NCBI GenBank assembly: GCA_019310965.1
Contig: JAFDDG010000020.1
Location: 1 to 62,474, forward strand
From: Deltaproteobacteria bacterium
Lineage (GTDB): Bacteria; Myxococcota_A; UBA9160; SMWR01
Length of the DNA: 62,474 nucleotides
Reading direction: 5' to 3'
In this document: one piece after another, positions 27,351 to 38,061 of the stretch
Layout: the number at the start of each line of letters is the position of its first letter
Numbering within the stretch: the stretch's first letter is position 1
Made by a program: the position numbers and the translations under genes
The notes under the pieces: generated by a model
Database searches by the model: none
Told to the model about the DNA's origin: nothing
The model's input: the letters and a program-made list of their open reading frames with translations, nothing else

Positions 27351-28151
27351 ATGAGTAGCGAAGCGCGGCTGTGGCAGGAGATCCTCGAGGAGGCCCGGGA
27401 GGAGGCCGATGGCGAACCCGTGCTCTCGGATTTCCTGAAGATGACGCTGCTCGAGCGTGACTCCCTCGAAGACGCGCTGGCCTTCCATCTGGCGCAGAAG
27501 CTCGCCACTCGTACGGTGACGGTCGTCGCGCTGCACGGTGTCTTCTCGGAGGTGTTCGCCGCTGACGCCGCGATCGGCGAAGCCGTGCGAGCCGACCTGC
27601 GCGCCGTGCGCGATCGCGATCCGGCCTGCAACCGGCTCTCGGTGCCGCTGCTCTACTTCAAGGGCTTTCACGCACTGCAGGCGTACCGCGTTGCGCACTC
27701 ACTGTGGAGCGGTGGGCGTCGTGGGCTCGCGCAGTTCGTGCAGAATCGCATCTCCCAGGCCTTCGGAGTCGATATTCACCCGGCCGCCCGCATTGGACGC
27801 GGCATCTTCATCGACCACGGTACCGGTGTGGTGGTGGGTGAGACGGCAGTGATCGAAGACGACGTGTCGTTGCTTCAGGACGTGACCCTCGGCGGCACGG
27901 GGAAGGAGTCTGGCGATCGCCACCCCAAGGTGCGCGCGGGCGTCCTGATCAGCGCCGGCGCGAAAGTGCTGGGCAACATCGAGATCGGTGAGGGCGCGAA
28001 GATCGGCGCAGGCAGCGTCGTGCTGAAGGATGTGCCGCCGCATACCACGGCCGTGGGTGTGCCGGCGCGTATCGTCGGCAGTCCGCGGGAAGATCGTCCA
28101 GCGCTTGCGATGGACCAGTCGGTGCCGCCGTTCGGCGGTGAGGGGATCTAG
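27351..28151 (+). CDS. cysE: Serine O-acetyltransferase
   Basis: 266 aa, E. coli CysE length. It transfers acetyl from acetyl-CoA to L-serine for cysteine synthesis. A helical N-terminal domain ([20 protein letters not shown]) is followed by left-handed beta-helix hexapeptide repeats: [63 protein letters not shown]. The catalytic Asp/His pair (DHGTG, DRHPK) is in place. ATG 27351 preferred; ATG 27327 is in frame upstream. Confidence 0.95.
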   Translation: MSSEARLWQEILEEAREEADGEPVLSDFLKMTLLERDSLEDALAFHLAQKLATRTVTVVALHGVFSEVFAADAAIGEAVRADLRAVRDRDPACNRLSVPLLYFKGFHALQAYRVAHSLWSGGRRGLAQFVQNRISQAFGVDIHPAARIGRGIFIDHGTGVVVGETAVIEDDVSLLQDVTLGGTGKESGDRHPKVRAGVLISAGAKVLGNIEIGEGAKIGAGSVVLKDVPPHTTAVGVPARIVGSPREDRPALAMDQSVPPFGGEGI

Positions 28152-28164
28152 AGCCTCGGGCTCT
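28150..28164. terminator. Short hairpin overlapping the cysE stop
   Basis: AGAGCC (28150-28155) and GGCTCT (28159-28164) form a perfect 6-bp stem with a 3-nt loop that includes the last bases of the cysE stop codon. It lies between convergent cysE and the histidine kinase gene. There is no T-tract, so it is at best a weak or factor-assisted terminator. Confidence 0.3.
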
Positions 28165-28180
28165 GCCGCTCTCGGGCGGA

Positions 28181-30055
28181 CTATTCGTCTCGCACCGGCA
28201 GGTGCACCTCGATGCAGGCGCCGTTTCCTGCTGTCGATTGCACGCGGATCTCGCCGCCGTGGGCGTTGACGATCTCGTGGGAGATGGCGAGCCCGAGCCC
28301 CGTGCCCTGACCGACGGGCTTCGTGGTGAAGAAGGGATCGAAGAGGTGCTCGCGCACGTCCTCGGTCATGCCCGGGCCGTCGTCTTCGAAACGGGTCACG
28401 ACATGCCCGGCGTTCGCTTTGCTCGAGATTCGAATCGTGCCCTCGTCTCCGATCGCATCGATCGCATTGGCCACCAGGTTCACGAAGACCTGGCGCAGCT
28501 GGCTCGCGGCGCACACGAGTTGGATCGGCTCGGGCGGTGCTTCTACTTCGATGTGAACGCCGAGAGGCGCACGCGCGGAGGCGATGCGGATCGCCTGCTC
28601 GATGATCTCGCCCAGATTGGCGTCGTCCCGCGCGACATTGGCCGAGTGCGACATCTCCTTCATCTCGCGCACGATCGATACGGTGCGCTCGACGCCCTCG
28701 AGCGACTCTTCCAGCAGATCTTCGCAGTCTTCGATGCGCGCGGCGGAGGCCTCCAGGGCTTCGAGCTTCTCGAACTCGCTACGCAGAGCCTTCCATTCGC
28801 CGTGCAGCTGGTTGAGGTTGCTGCGCACGTAGGCCATCGGGTTGTTGATTTCATGGGCGACCCCTGCAGCGAGGCGCCCGACCGCTTCGAGACGCTGCGA
28901 CTGGCGCAGCCGCTCCTGCAGCGCGGTGCGCTCTCCCACTCGTCCGAGCTGGATACCCACGAGCTGCAACACTTCGAGAAGCCTCGGATTCGGCGAGTGG
29001 GCGTCGCGGCTTCCGCACTCGATCACCGCCACCACCTCGCCGTGCACCGGCACCGGAATCGCGTAGGCGGCCTGCATGCCGAGACTCTTGGCGACCTGGG
29101 CGCGTGCGCCACCGGTGGCGAGGTCGAGCACGGCTTCCGGTTGGGCGGACGCGAGTGCCCTGCCCGGCATGCCCTCGCCGGGAGCGAAGCGGGTGGTGCG
29201 GGTCATCTTGCGTATGGCCTCGAATGCGTGTCCTTCCTCGTCGTGGAAGAGGTCGCTGGTGACGAGATTGCCCTCTTCGTTCACCACGTAGATGTGGCCC
29301 GCGACCCATCCCAGTGCCTGGCACAGGCGCCGCACGCCCTCGGTCATGGCAGCTTCGAGGGAAACGGCTTCGTTCGCGGCCGTGGCGGCGTGCTCGAGCA
29401 GCTGCACGTAGGCGGCCTCACGACGCAACTCCACATTGGCTCGGGCCAGCTGGCGCCCGGCGCGGCGCTGACCGGAGACGAAGCTCCACGCGACCAGACC
29501 GAGGCCGAGAATGGTGGTCACGCGATTGAATAGAGCGTGGGCCGGTCGCAACTCGGCCGGCACCATGTTGGGAAGCTCCATGCCCACCTCGTGGGCCGAC
29601 CAGAAGCCGAGGGTGATCGCGAGCACGGCGCCGAGCCACGGCCAGGTGCCCCTCGGGCCGATCACCAGCACCGCGGTGAACGGCACGACGTAGAGCCAGG
29701 CGAAGCCGGGCGTGTAGAAGCCTCCGCTGTTCGCGTTTGAGAACACCAGAATGCCGGTGAGGATGCCGACTGCGATGTGGCCACAGAAAATGGGACGCTG
29801 CAGCCGGCGCAGCAGCTCCAGGTTCAGGAGCGCCCCGGCCATGGCGAGCACCAGCGCGACGCAGACGGACGTCGCTCCCAGGTACCAGTGCTGGGCGATC
29901 GACAGGATCCCCAGGCCGCACATCGCGAGGCTCGCCATGCCGACGATGCGAATGCGTCGCATCGTCGCAGGTGCCACGGCGGACGCATCGATGCCGAGAT
30001 CGAAGCAATCCAGCAGTCGGTTCCTGGGCGAAACGTGCACGTCAGCGGCAGCCAT
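28181..30055 (-). CDS. Membrane-bound sensor histidine kinase (membrane domain-GAF-HisKA-HATPase)
   Basis: 624 aa. About six hydrophobic helices (residues ~35-195), a coiled linker, a GAF domain (~215-375), then the HisKA H-box AAGVAHEINNPMAYVRSNL with phosphorylatable His401. The ATPase domain has the N-box FVNLVANAIDAIGDEG, G1 DDGPGM and G2 GQGTGLGLAIS. A response regulator is not adjacent, so the partner is unknown. It is divergent from the amtB-PII pair, and AmtB-linked kinases often sense nitrogen, but that link here is inference. ATG 30055. Confidence 0.88.
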   Translation of the reverse strand: MAAADVHVSPRNRLLDCFDLGIDASAVAPATMRRIRIVGMASLAMCGLGILSIAQHWYLGATSVCVALVLAMAGALLNLELLRRLQRPIFCGHIAVGILTGILVFSNANSGGFYTPGFAWLYVVPFTAVLVIGPRGTWPWLGAVLAITLGFWSAHEVGMELPNMVPAELRPAHALFNRVTTILGLGLVAWSFVSGQRRAGRQLARANVELRREAAYVQLLEHAATAANEAVSLEAAMTEGVRRLCQALGWVAGHIYVVNEEGNLVTSDLFHDEEGHAFEAIRKMTRTTRFAPGEGMPGRALASAQPEAVLDLATGGARAQVAKSLGMQAAYAIPVPVHGEVVAVIECGSRDAHSPNPRLLEVLQLVGIQLGRVGERTALQERLRQSQRLEAVGRLAAGVAHEINNPMAYVRSNLNQLHGEWKALRSEFEKLEALEASAARIEDCEDLLEESLEGVERTVSIVREMKEMSHSANVARDDANLGEIIEQAIRIASARAPLGVHIEVEAPPEPIQLVCAASQLRQVFVNLVANAIDAIGDEGTIRISSKANAGHVVTRFEDDGPGMTEDVREHLFDPFFTTKPVGQGTGLGLAISHEIVNAHGGEIRVQSTAGNGACIEVHLPVRDE

Positions 30056-30189
30056 CGGTGAAACACGAATCGGCCGACGCCGGCAGCGCCTGAAGACACC
30101 TGGATTCCGCTGTGCCGCGAGGCTTTCAGTGGCAGCGGAAGTGGGTTCCCGCAAGCGCGCCGCCTGGGTCGCCAGAGGACTCGGGGAGT

Positions 30190-30225
30190 GGGCAGGAATC
30201 GGCCCCAAAAGCGGCATTTCTGCCC
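30190..30225 (+). promoter_or_regulatory. Stem-loop in the amtB leader region
   Basis: GGGCAGGAAT (30190-30199) and ATTTCTGCCC (30216-30225) pair over 10 bp with one mismatch around a 16-nt loop. They sit about 105 bp before the amtB start in the 274-bp gap shared with the divergent kinase. It may be a transcription-factor site or a leader hairpin. I searched this gap for a sigma54 -24/-12 element and found no convincing one. Confidence 0.3.
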
Positions 30226-30329
30226 ATCTGGGTCGTGCCGACGTGTTACAACGGCGCCTGCCGACCGGAGACGGCGCCGCTTGGCCTGGGATCCGGGCCC
30301 GCCTCGAGCCCGGCAGGAGGCAAGTCAGA

Positions 30330-32032
<1,703 letters not shown>

Positions 32033-32077
32033 CGGCCGGGGATCCGCAAGCATGCCTGGCGACGCCTCAGCCTCAGC

Positions 32078-33334
32078 ATGAGAATCGAACCCCGAATCGT
32101 TCGCTACGGCGGCGCCATGTTCGACCAGGACGAGATCGATCTCGTCATGGCGCAGCTACAAGATCCAATGGGTCTGATCCCCGGCGCGCGGGTCTGTGAG
32201 TTCGAGGCCCGCGTTGCCGCCTACATGGGCAAGGCCCATGGCGTGATGGTGAACTCGGGCTCGTCGGCGCTGACGATCGCGCTGCGGCTCGCCGACCTGC
32301 CGCTCGGCTCCGAGGTGATCACGCCCGCGCTGACCTTCTCCTCCGACGTCGCCGCCATCTACCAGGTGGGCTGTACGCCGGTCTTCCTCGATGTCGGGCT
32401 CAGCGACTATCAGACCCGTGTCGATCAGATCGAGGATGTGATCAGCGAGCAGACGCGGGCGATCTTGATCCCCGATCTCGTCGGGGGCATCTGTGATTGG
32501 GACGTGGTGCGCGAGATCGCGAACCGCCATGGCCTCTTCGTGATCCACGACAGCGCCGATACTCTCGGCGGCAAGTTGCGCGGGCGCCACACCGCGTCGC
32601 GTGCCGACGTCTCCATCACGAGCTTTTCGATCTTTCACATCATCACGGCGCTCGGAAACGGCGGCATGGTCTTCTTCGATGACGACGAGCTGCTCGACCG
32701 CGCGCTTGCGCTGCGCGCGTGGGGGCGTTCTTCGGAGAAGTTCATGTTCGGCACTCGCGCGGGCGACAGCGACGGGCGCTTCCTCGAAGAGCTCGATGGC
32801 GTCGAGTACGACTCGCTCTTCATCTTCGAGGAGAATGCCTATGGCTTCATCCCGAACGAGTGCGGTGCCGCCTTCGGCATCGGCCAGATGAACAAGATCG
32901 ACGAACTCTGGGCTCTGCGTGAGGAGCGCTTCCTCTGGCACACGGAGTTCTTGAAGCAGCACGAAGACAAGTTCCTGTTGCCGACCTGTATCGCGGAAAC
33001 GCAGACCACCTGGCTCTGCTACCCGGTCCAGCTGCGCCCGGAGACCGGTTGGAGCCGGCGCAAGCTTCAGCTGCAACTCGAAGATTCGGGCATCACGAGC
33101 CGCGTGATCTTCTCGGGCAACATCACACGTCACCCCATGCTGAGGGGCCACGAGTACCGGCTGCACCCGGAAGGACTCGGCGGCTGCGATCAGATCATGC
33201 AGCACGGCATCATGCTGCCCTGTCATCCGACCATGACTCGCGAGGACTGCGAGTACCTGTATCAGGTGATCGGCGACTTCATCGAAGCGGGCGGCGAGGT
33301 GACGGTGGCGGGGCCGCTCGATCTCGAGGAGTGA
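32078..33334 (+). CDS. DegT/DnrJ/EryC1-family PLP enzyme, ColD/E1-type sugar 3-dehydratase-like
   Basis: 418 aa. Sugar aminotransferase fold: NSGSSALTIALR, PALTFSSDVAAIYQ, VIHDSADTLGGKL with the PLP-pairing Asp158. In SFSIFHIITALGNGG the usual Schiff-base Lys is replaced by His187. That replacement marks the sugar 3-dehydratases E1 (AscC/RfbH) and ColD. RAWGRSSEK and the later ENAYGFIPNECGAAFGIGQM align with E1 but lack the four Cys that ligate its [2Fe-2S], so ColD-type chemistry (PLP/PMP dehydration) is the closer fit. The substrate is presumably a nucleotide-linked 4-keto sugar; no sugar-nucleotide genes flank it. Confidence 0.82.
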   Translation: MRIEPRIVRYGGAMFDQDEIDLVMAQLQDPMGLIPGARVCEFEARVAAYMGKAHGVMVNSGSSALTIALRLADLPLGSEVITPALTFSSDVAAIYQVGCTPVFLDVGLSDYQTRVDQIEDVISEQTRAILIPDLVGGICDWDVVREIANRHGLFVIHDSADTLGGKLRGRHTASRADVSITSFSIFHIITALGNGGMVFFDDDELLDRALALRAWGRSSEKFMFGTRAGDSDGRFLEELDGVEYDSLFIFEENAYGFIPNECGAAFGIGQMNKIDELWALREERFLWHTEFLKQHEDKFLLPTCIAETQTTWLCYPVQLRPETGWSRRKLQLQLEDSGITSRVIFSGNITRHPMLRGHEYRLHPEGLGGCDQIMQHGIMLPCHPTMTREDCEYLYQVIGDFIEAGGEVTVAGPLDLEE

Positions 33335-33343
33335 TGCCCTGGC

Positions 33344-34363
33344 CTAACCTGCGCGCAGCTTCTCGATCACTCTGCGTATCGCGTCGTCGTCAGCGGGATC
33401 GGCGGGCACTGGCAAGAGGATGCGATCGATGACGCCCGCGAACTGTTCGAGCAGGACGTCAGCGATCTCGTCGTAGGTGGCGGACGGCACGAGCGCCGAG
33501 ACGATCTCTTCGGAAACGAGCCCATCCATCTCCTGCCAGCGACCCTCGCGGGTGTATTGGCGCAGCTTCTCGCCCACCTCGCGCCAGCCGTGATACTCGA
33601 GGGTGGGCCAGTAGGCCGGAGTGCTCAGCGTGAAGACCAGCGATTCGCGTGCGCCGCGTACTGCCGCGGCCACCGCCTCTGGCGTCGCGCCGGTGGCGAT
33701 CAGCGGGCTGCCCACGAGCTCGATGTGAACGTCGCGCCCGCCGCGCTCCAGGCCCTCCGCGAGCTTCGGTCGGGTGACGTCGCGCAGGTAGCGCGGCTCG
33801 CTATTGGTCGGGTGCGTCTGCATGGCGTCGGCGACCTCGCCGACGGTGCGCGTCATCAGGGGGCCGACCGCGCCCATCAGGATGCCGGGCGCGCCGCACT
33901 CGAGCGGCCCCGGGTTGAAGAAGGGTTGCAATCGGTTCAGGGTGTAGGACTCGCTCCTGAAGTCGAGCGGCGTGCCGTTCTGGAATGTGTCGAAGCAGGC
34001 GCGCACGGCGCCCACGTAGTCGCGCATGCGTGCGGCCGGCGCGCTCCAGGGCATGCCGAAGCGGCCGATGATGTTGCCCTTCACCTGGGTGCCGAGGCCG
34101 AGCTCGAAACGGCCGTCAGAATAGGCCTGCAGGTCCCACGCTGCCTGCGCCAGGATCATCGGGCTGCGTGCGAAGGCGACGAGCACGCCGGTGTTGACGC
34201 GCAGCTCCGTCGTCGCCGCGAGCGCGGCGAATGCCGCCAGCGTTCCCTCGTGGGTGGCCTCGGGAACGGAAAGAGTGTCGTAGCCGAGTGCCTCGACGCG
34301 TTGGGCATGCGCCGCGACGTCGCGCAGCGGGACGTCGGCGCCCATCGCGGCGGTGATCTTCAA
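33344..34363 (-). CDS. LLM-class F420-dependent oxidoreductase (TIGR03617-like)
   Basis: 339 aa from a TTG at 34363 preceded by GAGGAG; the open frame runs further upstream without a better start. Luciferase-like TIM barrel: YDTLSVPEATHEG, GVLVAFARSPMILAQAAWDLQAYS, GRFELGLGTQVKGNI, GPLMTRTVGEVADAMQTHP. The block GRFxLGLGTQVK with W-x-PAxRM is typical of a subfamily shared with mycobacteria and presumed to use F420. Substrate unknown. It is convergent with the DegT gene. Confidence 0.8.
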   Translation of the reverse strand: MKITAAMGADVPLRDVAAHAQRVEALGYDTLSVPEATHEGTLAAFAALAATTELRVNTGVLVAFARSPMILAQAAWDLQAYSDGRFELGLGTQVKGNIIGRFGMPWSAPAARMRDYVGAVRACFDTFQNGTPLDFRSESYTLNRLQPFFNPGPLECGAPGILMGAVGPLMTRTVGEVADAMQTHPTNSEPRYLRDVTRPKLAEGLERGGRDVHIELVGSPLIATGATPEAVAAAVRGARESLVFTLSTPAYWPTLEYHGWREVGEKLRQYTREGRWQEMDGLVSEEIVSALVPSATYDEIADVLLEQFAGVIDRILLPVPADPADDDAIRRVIEKLRAG

Positions 34364-34660
34364 AGCTCGGCTCCTCGGCCTCGATCCGCGATCGCGAATC
34401 TCGGCTTCGTCAGGTGGTGACGGCAACGTACACTATTCGGCGCCTCAGGTTCTTGGGTGGGCCGATCGGGGGCTTCTCCGCCGAGATCCAGACAAAAAGA
34501 AACTGCAGGGGCGGCCCGACTGGTGGCTTGCCACAGCCCGGGCCGACGCCGATTGCGCTTTTGCAGGAGATGGCACTCTACCTGGTGTCATTCTTGCTGG
34601 GTGGCGTGCGACAATGAGCGCCGCGTGTCTACCGCGCGCGCATCGAGGAGGGAGTCTTCC

Positions 34661-35512
34661 ATGGGAAGCTGTGACGGACGGGTTGCATTCATCACGGGCG
34701 CGAGTCGCGGCATCGGGAGGGCGATCGCTCGCCGCTTCTCTGCCGAGGGCGCGTCGGTCGTACTCTGTGCATCGCGCATGGGCGCCCACGGCGAGCTGGT
34801 GGGCACGCTCGAGGAGGCGGTGTCCGAGGTCCAGGCGGCGGGCGGCAAGGCCGCGGCGGTCGCCTGTGATCTGCTGGATCCGGCCGCACGCGAGGGCCTG
34901 ATCGAACGGGCCAGCGAGCCGTTCGGCCCCATCGACATCCTCGTGAACAACGCGGCTGCCGGGGTCATGAAGCTGCCGAGCCAGACCACCAACGCCGAGC
35001 GCAGTAAGATGTACGAGCTCAACGTCAACACCCCCGTCGATCTCACTCAGCAGGCGTTGCCGAGCATGCGGGCACGTGGCGGGGGCTGGGTCCTCAACAT
35101 CAGCAGCGCGACGTCGCGCCAGCCCGAATTGCCGTATCCGGATACGAAGCAATCAGCCTGGATCATCGGGGCGTATGGCGCCACAAAGGCGGCGCTGGAT
35201 CGCTACACGGTGGCCTTGGCCCACGAGCTGGTGGAGCACGAGGTCTTCGTGAACGCCATGGCACCGGTCGCCATCGTGCTGACGCAGGGCGCGGACTACG
35301 TGCGCGACATCGCGCGCAAGAATCCCTCCATGGTCGAGCCGGTGGAGATGATGGCCGAGGGCGCCCTGGAGCTGTGCACCGGACGCCACGTCGGCCGTGT
35401 CGTTTTCAGCCGCGACATCGTGCACGAAGTGGCCCGCAAGGTGCGTAGCCTCGACGGCAAGAAAGTCCTCGGCGACGCCTATCTGGCAGCCGACGTCGAA
35501 GCCACTGCCTGA
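34661..35512 (+). CDS. Short-chain dehydrogenase/reductase
   Basis: 283 aa classical SDR. Cofactor motif TGASRGIGRAI at the N-terminus, NNAAAG, catalytic Ser in NISSATS and Y-x3-K in AYGATKAALDRY. A long variable segment near the active site (residues ~155-170, RQPELPYPDTKQSAW) suggests a defined substrate pocket. GAGGAGGGAG precedes the ATG. The sulfotransferase starts 8 bp downstream of its stop, so the two form an operon. Confidence 0.87.
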   Translation: MGSCDGRVAFITGASRGIGRAIARRFSAEGASVVLCASRMGAHGELVGTLEEAVSEVQAAGGKAAAVACDLLDPAAREGLIERASEPFGPIDILVNNAAAGVMKLPSQTTNAERSKMYELNVNTPVDLTQQALPSMRARGGGWVLNISSATSRQPELPYPDTKQSAWIIGAYGATKAALDRYTVALAHELVEHEVFVNAMAPVAIVLTQGADYVRDIARKNPSMVEPVEMMAEGALELCTGRHVGRVVFSRDIVHEVARKVRSLDGKKVLGDAYLAADVEATA

Positions 35513-35520
35513 CGCAACCC

Positions 35521-36675
35521 ATGCTCTTCTACTTCGATGTCGGCAACTATCTCACGATGATCCGGCTCGCCTGGGGCGAGAAGACGCCACTGGCGCGCTA
35601 CTACTACCTTGCAGTCCTGTGCTTGGCCGTTCCGGTGGTGTCGACGTTCCACGCCATCTGCTTTGCCCTCGACTGGGTGCTCTTCCCGGGCCTGCGCAAG
35701 GTCGAAGTCAAGGAGCCCGTCTTCATGGTGGGCCACGCGCGCAGCGGCACGACGCTGACCCACCGCTTGCTGAGCCAGGACGAGGGGCGTTTCAGCTCGT
35801 TCCTGCTCTACGAGTGCTACTTCCCGTCGCTGCTCCAGAAGAAGGTGATTCGCGCGGGGATCGAATTCGACCGGGTGGTGCTCAGGGGGCTGCTCGGCAA
35901 GCTGGCGCAAGTCTTCGAGAAGTGGCGCTACGGCAAGTTTCGCCACATGCACGCGATGGGGCTCACGGTGCCGGAAGAGGACGACATCGCTCTCTACTAC
36001 TCGATGGCTTCGGGCTTCTGGATCACGAAGATGCCCTATATGGGCGATCTCGACTTCTACAACATGAACGACTGGCCCGAGGCGAAGCGACGTCGCTACA
36101 ACGACATGTACCGGGAGCTCGTCCGGCGTCAGCTGTATCTGAACGGCCCGGACAAGATCCACCTGGCCAAGAACCCGCTGTGGGCGGGGCGCGTCGAGTC
36201 GCTCGTCGAGGCATTTCCGGATGCGAAGTTCATCATCAACATCCGTGATCCACGGGAGAACATCCCGAGCCTGCTGAAGCTACTGCGCTCGAGCTGGAAG
36301 CAGCTCGGCTGGGACGAGGCGCGGCAGCAGCGCTCGCTGGCGGTCATGGTGGAGCAGTCGTGGCACTCGATTCGGCACCCGATCGAGACCCTCGACGCGC
36401 ACCCCGAAACGCGGGGGGCCATCGTCGACTACCGCGAGCTGACGTCGGATCCGGGCGGGACGATCGAGCGCATCTACCGCGATCTGGGTCTCCCGATGAC
36501 GGATGGCTTCCGGGAGCAGATCGGCAAGGAGAGCAAGCGCAAGCACGCGACGAGCCACACCTACAGCCTCGAGGAGTTCGGCCTGGAGGGCGAGGTGATT
36601 CGCGAGAATCTCGGCGACCTCTTCGAGCGCTTCAAATGGGACTCCGAGGATCCGCCTCCGGAGGCCGCGGCCTAG
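35521..36675 (+). CDS. Sulfotransferase family protein
   Basis: 384 aa. An N-terminal hydrophobic stretch (residues ~28-55, YLAVLCLAVPVVSTF onward) probably anchors it to the membrane. The PAPS 5'-phosphosulfate loop is GHARSGTTLTHRLL (71-84). The 3'-phosphate-binding part is near INIRDPRENIPSLL. A second acid/base region is HLAKNPLW. It should transfer sulfate from PAPS to an alcohol or a sterol/lipid-like acceptor. The bacterial branch with an N-terminal helix is poorly characterised. Co-transcribed with the SDR upstream. Confidence 0.8.
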   Translation: MLFYFDVGNYLTMIRLAWGEKTPLARYYYLAVLCLAVPVVSTFHAICFALDWVLFPGLRKVEVKEPVFMVGHARSGTTLTHRLLSQDEGRFSSFLLYECYFPSLLQKKVIRAGIEFDRVVLRGLLGKLAQVFEKWRYGKFRHMHAMGLTVPEEDDIALYYSMASGFWITKMPYMGDLDFYNMNDWPEAKRRRYNDMYRELVRRQLYLNGPDKIHLAKNPLWAGRVESLVEAFPDAKFIINIRDPRENIPSLLKLLRSSWKQLGWDEARQQRSLAVMVEQSWHSIRHPIETLDAHPETRGAIVDYRELTSDPGGTIERIYRDLGLPMTDGFREQIGKESKRKHATSHTYSLEEFGLEGEVIRENLGDLFERFKWDSEDPPPEAAA

Positions 36676-36678
36676 CCG

Positions 36679-37926
36679 TTACTCCTCGAACGCGCGGTGC
36701 ATCCGAGTATCGAGCTTGCGAAGCTCGTGGCTCGTGCCGAACAGGGCCAGCGCGGCCACGACGGCCAGCGCCGCCGCGAGGGCCACGGCGAAGGGAGCGC
36801 CGGATACCTCGGCGAGGGCGCCCATGGGCAGTGTTCCCAGCAGCGGCAGCGAGAACGACATCATCAGGATGGCCGAGACCCGCCCGCGGACGTGGTCGGG
36901 GATCAGCACCTGGATGGCGGTGTTGTTGAGCGTGCCGAAGACGCTGACGAATACATTGGCGACGAAGACCAGCGGCAGCGCCAGCAGGAACCACGGACTC
37001 AGCGAGAAGAGCAGCAGAAAGCCGCCGAAGGCGACGGCGCTCCAGAGCATGCTCAGCGCCCGCCGCTTCGGGTTCGGCCGCCACGCCACCAGCGCCGAGC
37101 CCCCGATGCCCCCCAGCCCCGCGGCGGCGCTCAAGAGCCCGAGGCCGGCCGCTCCCGTGTTCCAGACCTCTTCGGCGAATACCACCAACAGGCTCTGGAA
37201 CGGCATGGCCAGGAACATCGGCACCAGGCCGAAGACCAGCAGCATCAGGATGATGCGCTCGTTGAGGACGAAGCGGAAGCCGTCGCCGATGTTGCGCACG
37301 ATCGACTTGTCGCGGGTGCCCTCGGGAGGCGCCGAGGGAGTCAGCGGCAGCAGGCACGCCAGGCCCAACACGTAGAGCACGAAGCCCAGCGCGTAGGTGA
37401 CCTCGATGCCGATCGCACCGATCAGGAAGCCGGCCATGGCGGGGCCGAGCACGCGCGTGGCGTTGATGCCCGCCGTGTTGAGTGCCATCGCGCTCGGCAG
37501 TCGCTTGATCCCGACGACGTTGGCGACGATGGCGTTGCGCGCCGGCATGATGAAGGGAAACATGCTGCCCGACACCGCGGCGAGTGCCAACAGGTGCCAG
37601 AATTGCAGCTTGCCGGCGAGCAGCAGCAAGAGCACGACCAGCTCGCTCAACACGATCAGCGTCTGTCCGCTGCGGATCAGGTTTCGGCGATCGAAGCGGT
37701 CGGCAATCACCCCCCCCAGTGGCGCCACCAGCAGCATGGGGACCGCGACCACGAAGCTGATCAACCCGAGTGAGAACTCGCTCTGGGTCATGTCGAACAC
37801 CAGCCAGGCGCGCAGCACGCCCTGGCTTCCCATGGCCAGAAAGAACAGCACGTTGCTGGCGTAGAGCCAGCGGAACTGCGGCTCGGCGAACGGCGAGTCC
37901 TGGCTGGTGGCGGGCTTGCTCGTCAC
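36679..37926 (-). CDS. MFS transporter (EntS/MFS_3-type exporter)
   Basis: 415 aa, about twelve membrane helices. Motif A is GVIADRFDRRNLIRSGQ between helices 2 and 3. FRWLYASNVLFFLAMGSQG at the N-terminus and NNTAIQVLIPDHVRGRVSAI in the second half are typical of the enterobactin-exporter-like family. The GTG start overlaps the stop of a 26-codon ORF by 4 nt (GTGA), which suggests coupling. Cargo unknown. Confidence 0.85.
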   Translation of the reverse strand: MTSKPATSQDSPFAEPQFRWLYASNVLFFLAMGSQGVLRAWLVFDMTQSEFSLGLISFVVAVPMLLVAPLGGVIADRFDRRNLIRSGQTLIVLSELVVLLLLLAGKLQFWHLLALAAVSGSMFPFIMPARNAIVANVVGIKRLPSAMALNTAGINATRVLGPAMAGFLIGAIGIEVTYALGFVLYVLGLACLLPLTPSAPPEGTRDKSIVRNIGDGFRFVLNERIILMLLVFGLVPMFLAMPFQSLLVVFAEEVWNTGAAGLGLLSAAAGLGGIGGSALVAWRPNPKRRALSMLWSAVAFGGFLLLFSLSPWFLLALPLVFVANVFVSVFGTLNNTAIQVLIPDHVRGRVSAILMMSFSLPLLGTLPMGALAEVSGAPFAVALAAALAVVAALALFGTSHELRKLDTRMHRAFEE

Positions 37927-38003
37927 CAGCTCCGCTCGACCGGCCCGGTGTCCGTGCTCGCCTTGCCGTGCTCGGCGGCCTCGTGATGGAGCTCGTCGGG
38001 CAT
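37923..38003 (-). CDS. Small ORF (26 codons) translationally coupled to the MFS gene
   Basis: ATG at 38003 with a GGAG SD about 8 nt upstream; it encodes MPDELHHEAAEHGKASTDTG and six more residues, ending TGG-TGA so that GTGA overlaps the MFS start. It may be a leader peptide that couples translation. Alternatively the MFS protein may really begin here, with a frameshift in sequence or genome. No family is recognised. Confidence 0.4.
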   Translation of the reverse strand: MPDELHHEAAEHGKASTDTGPVERSW

Positions 38004-38061
38004 CTGTTGCTCCTGGGTTGCTGGAGTCCGTAGTATGGGCCTTCCACTCGGCGAGGGGCCC

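Noticed and set aside
30056..30329. Possible sigma54 promoter before amtB
   Set aside because: No TGGCAC-N5-TTGC element with correct spacing; partial GG/GC matches are expected by chance in GC-rich DNA.
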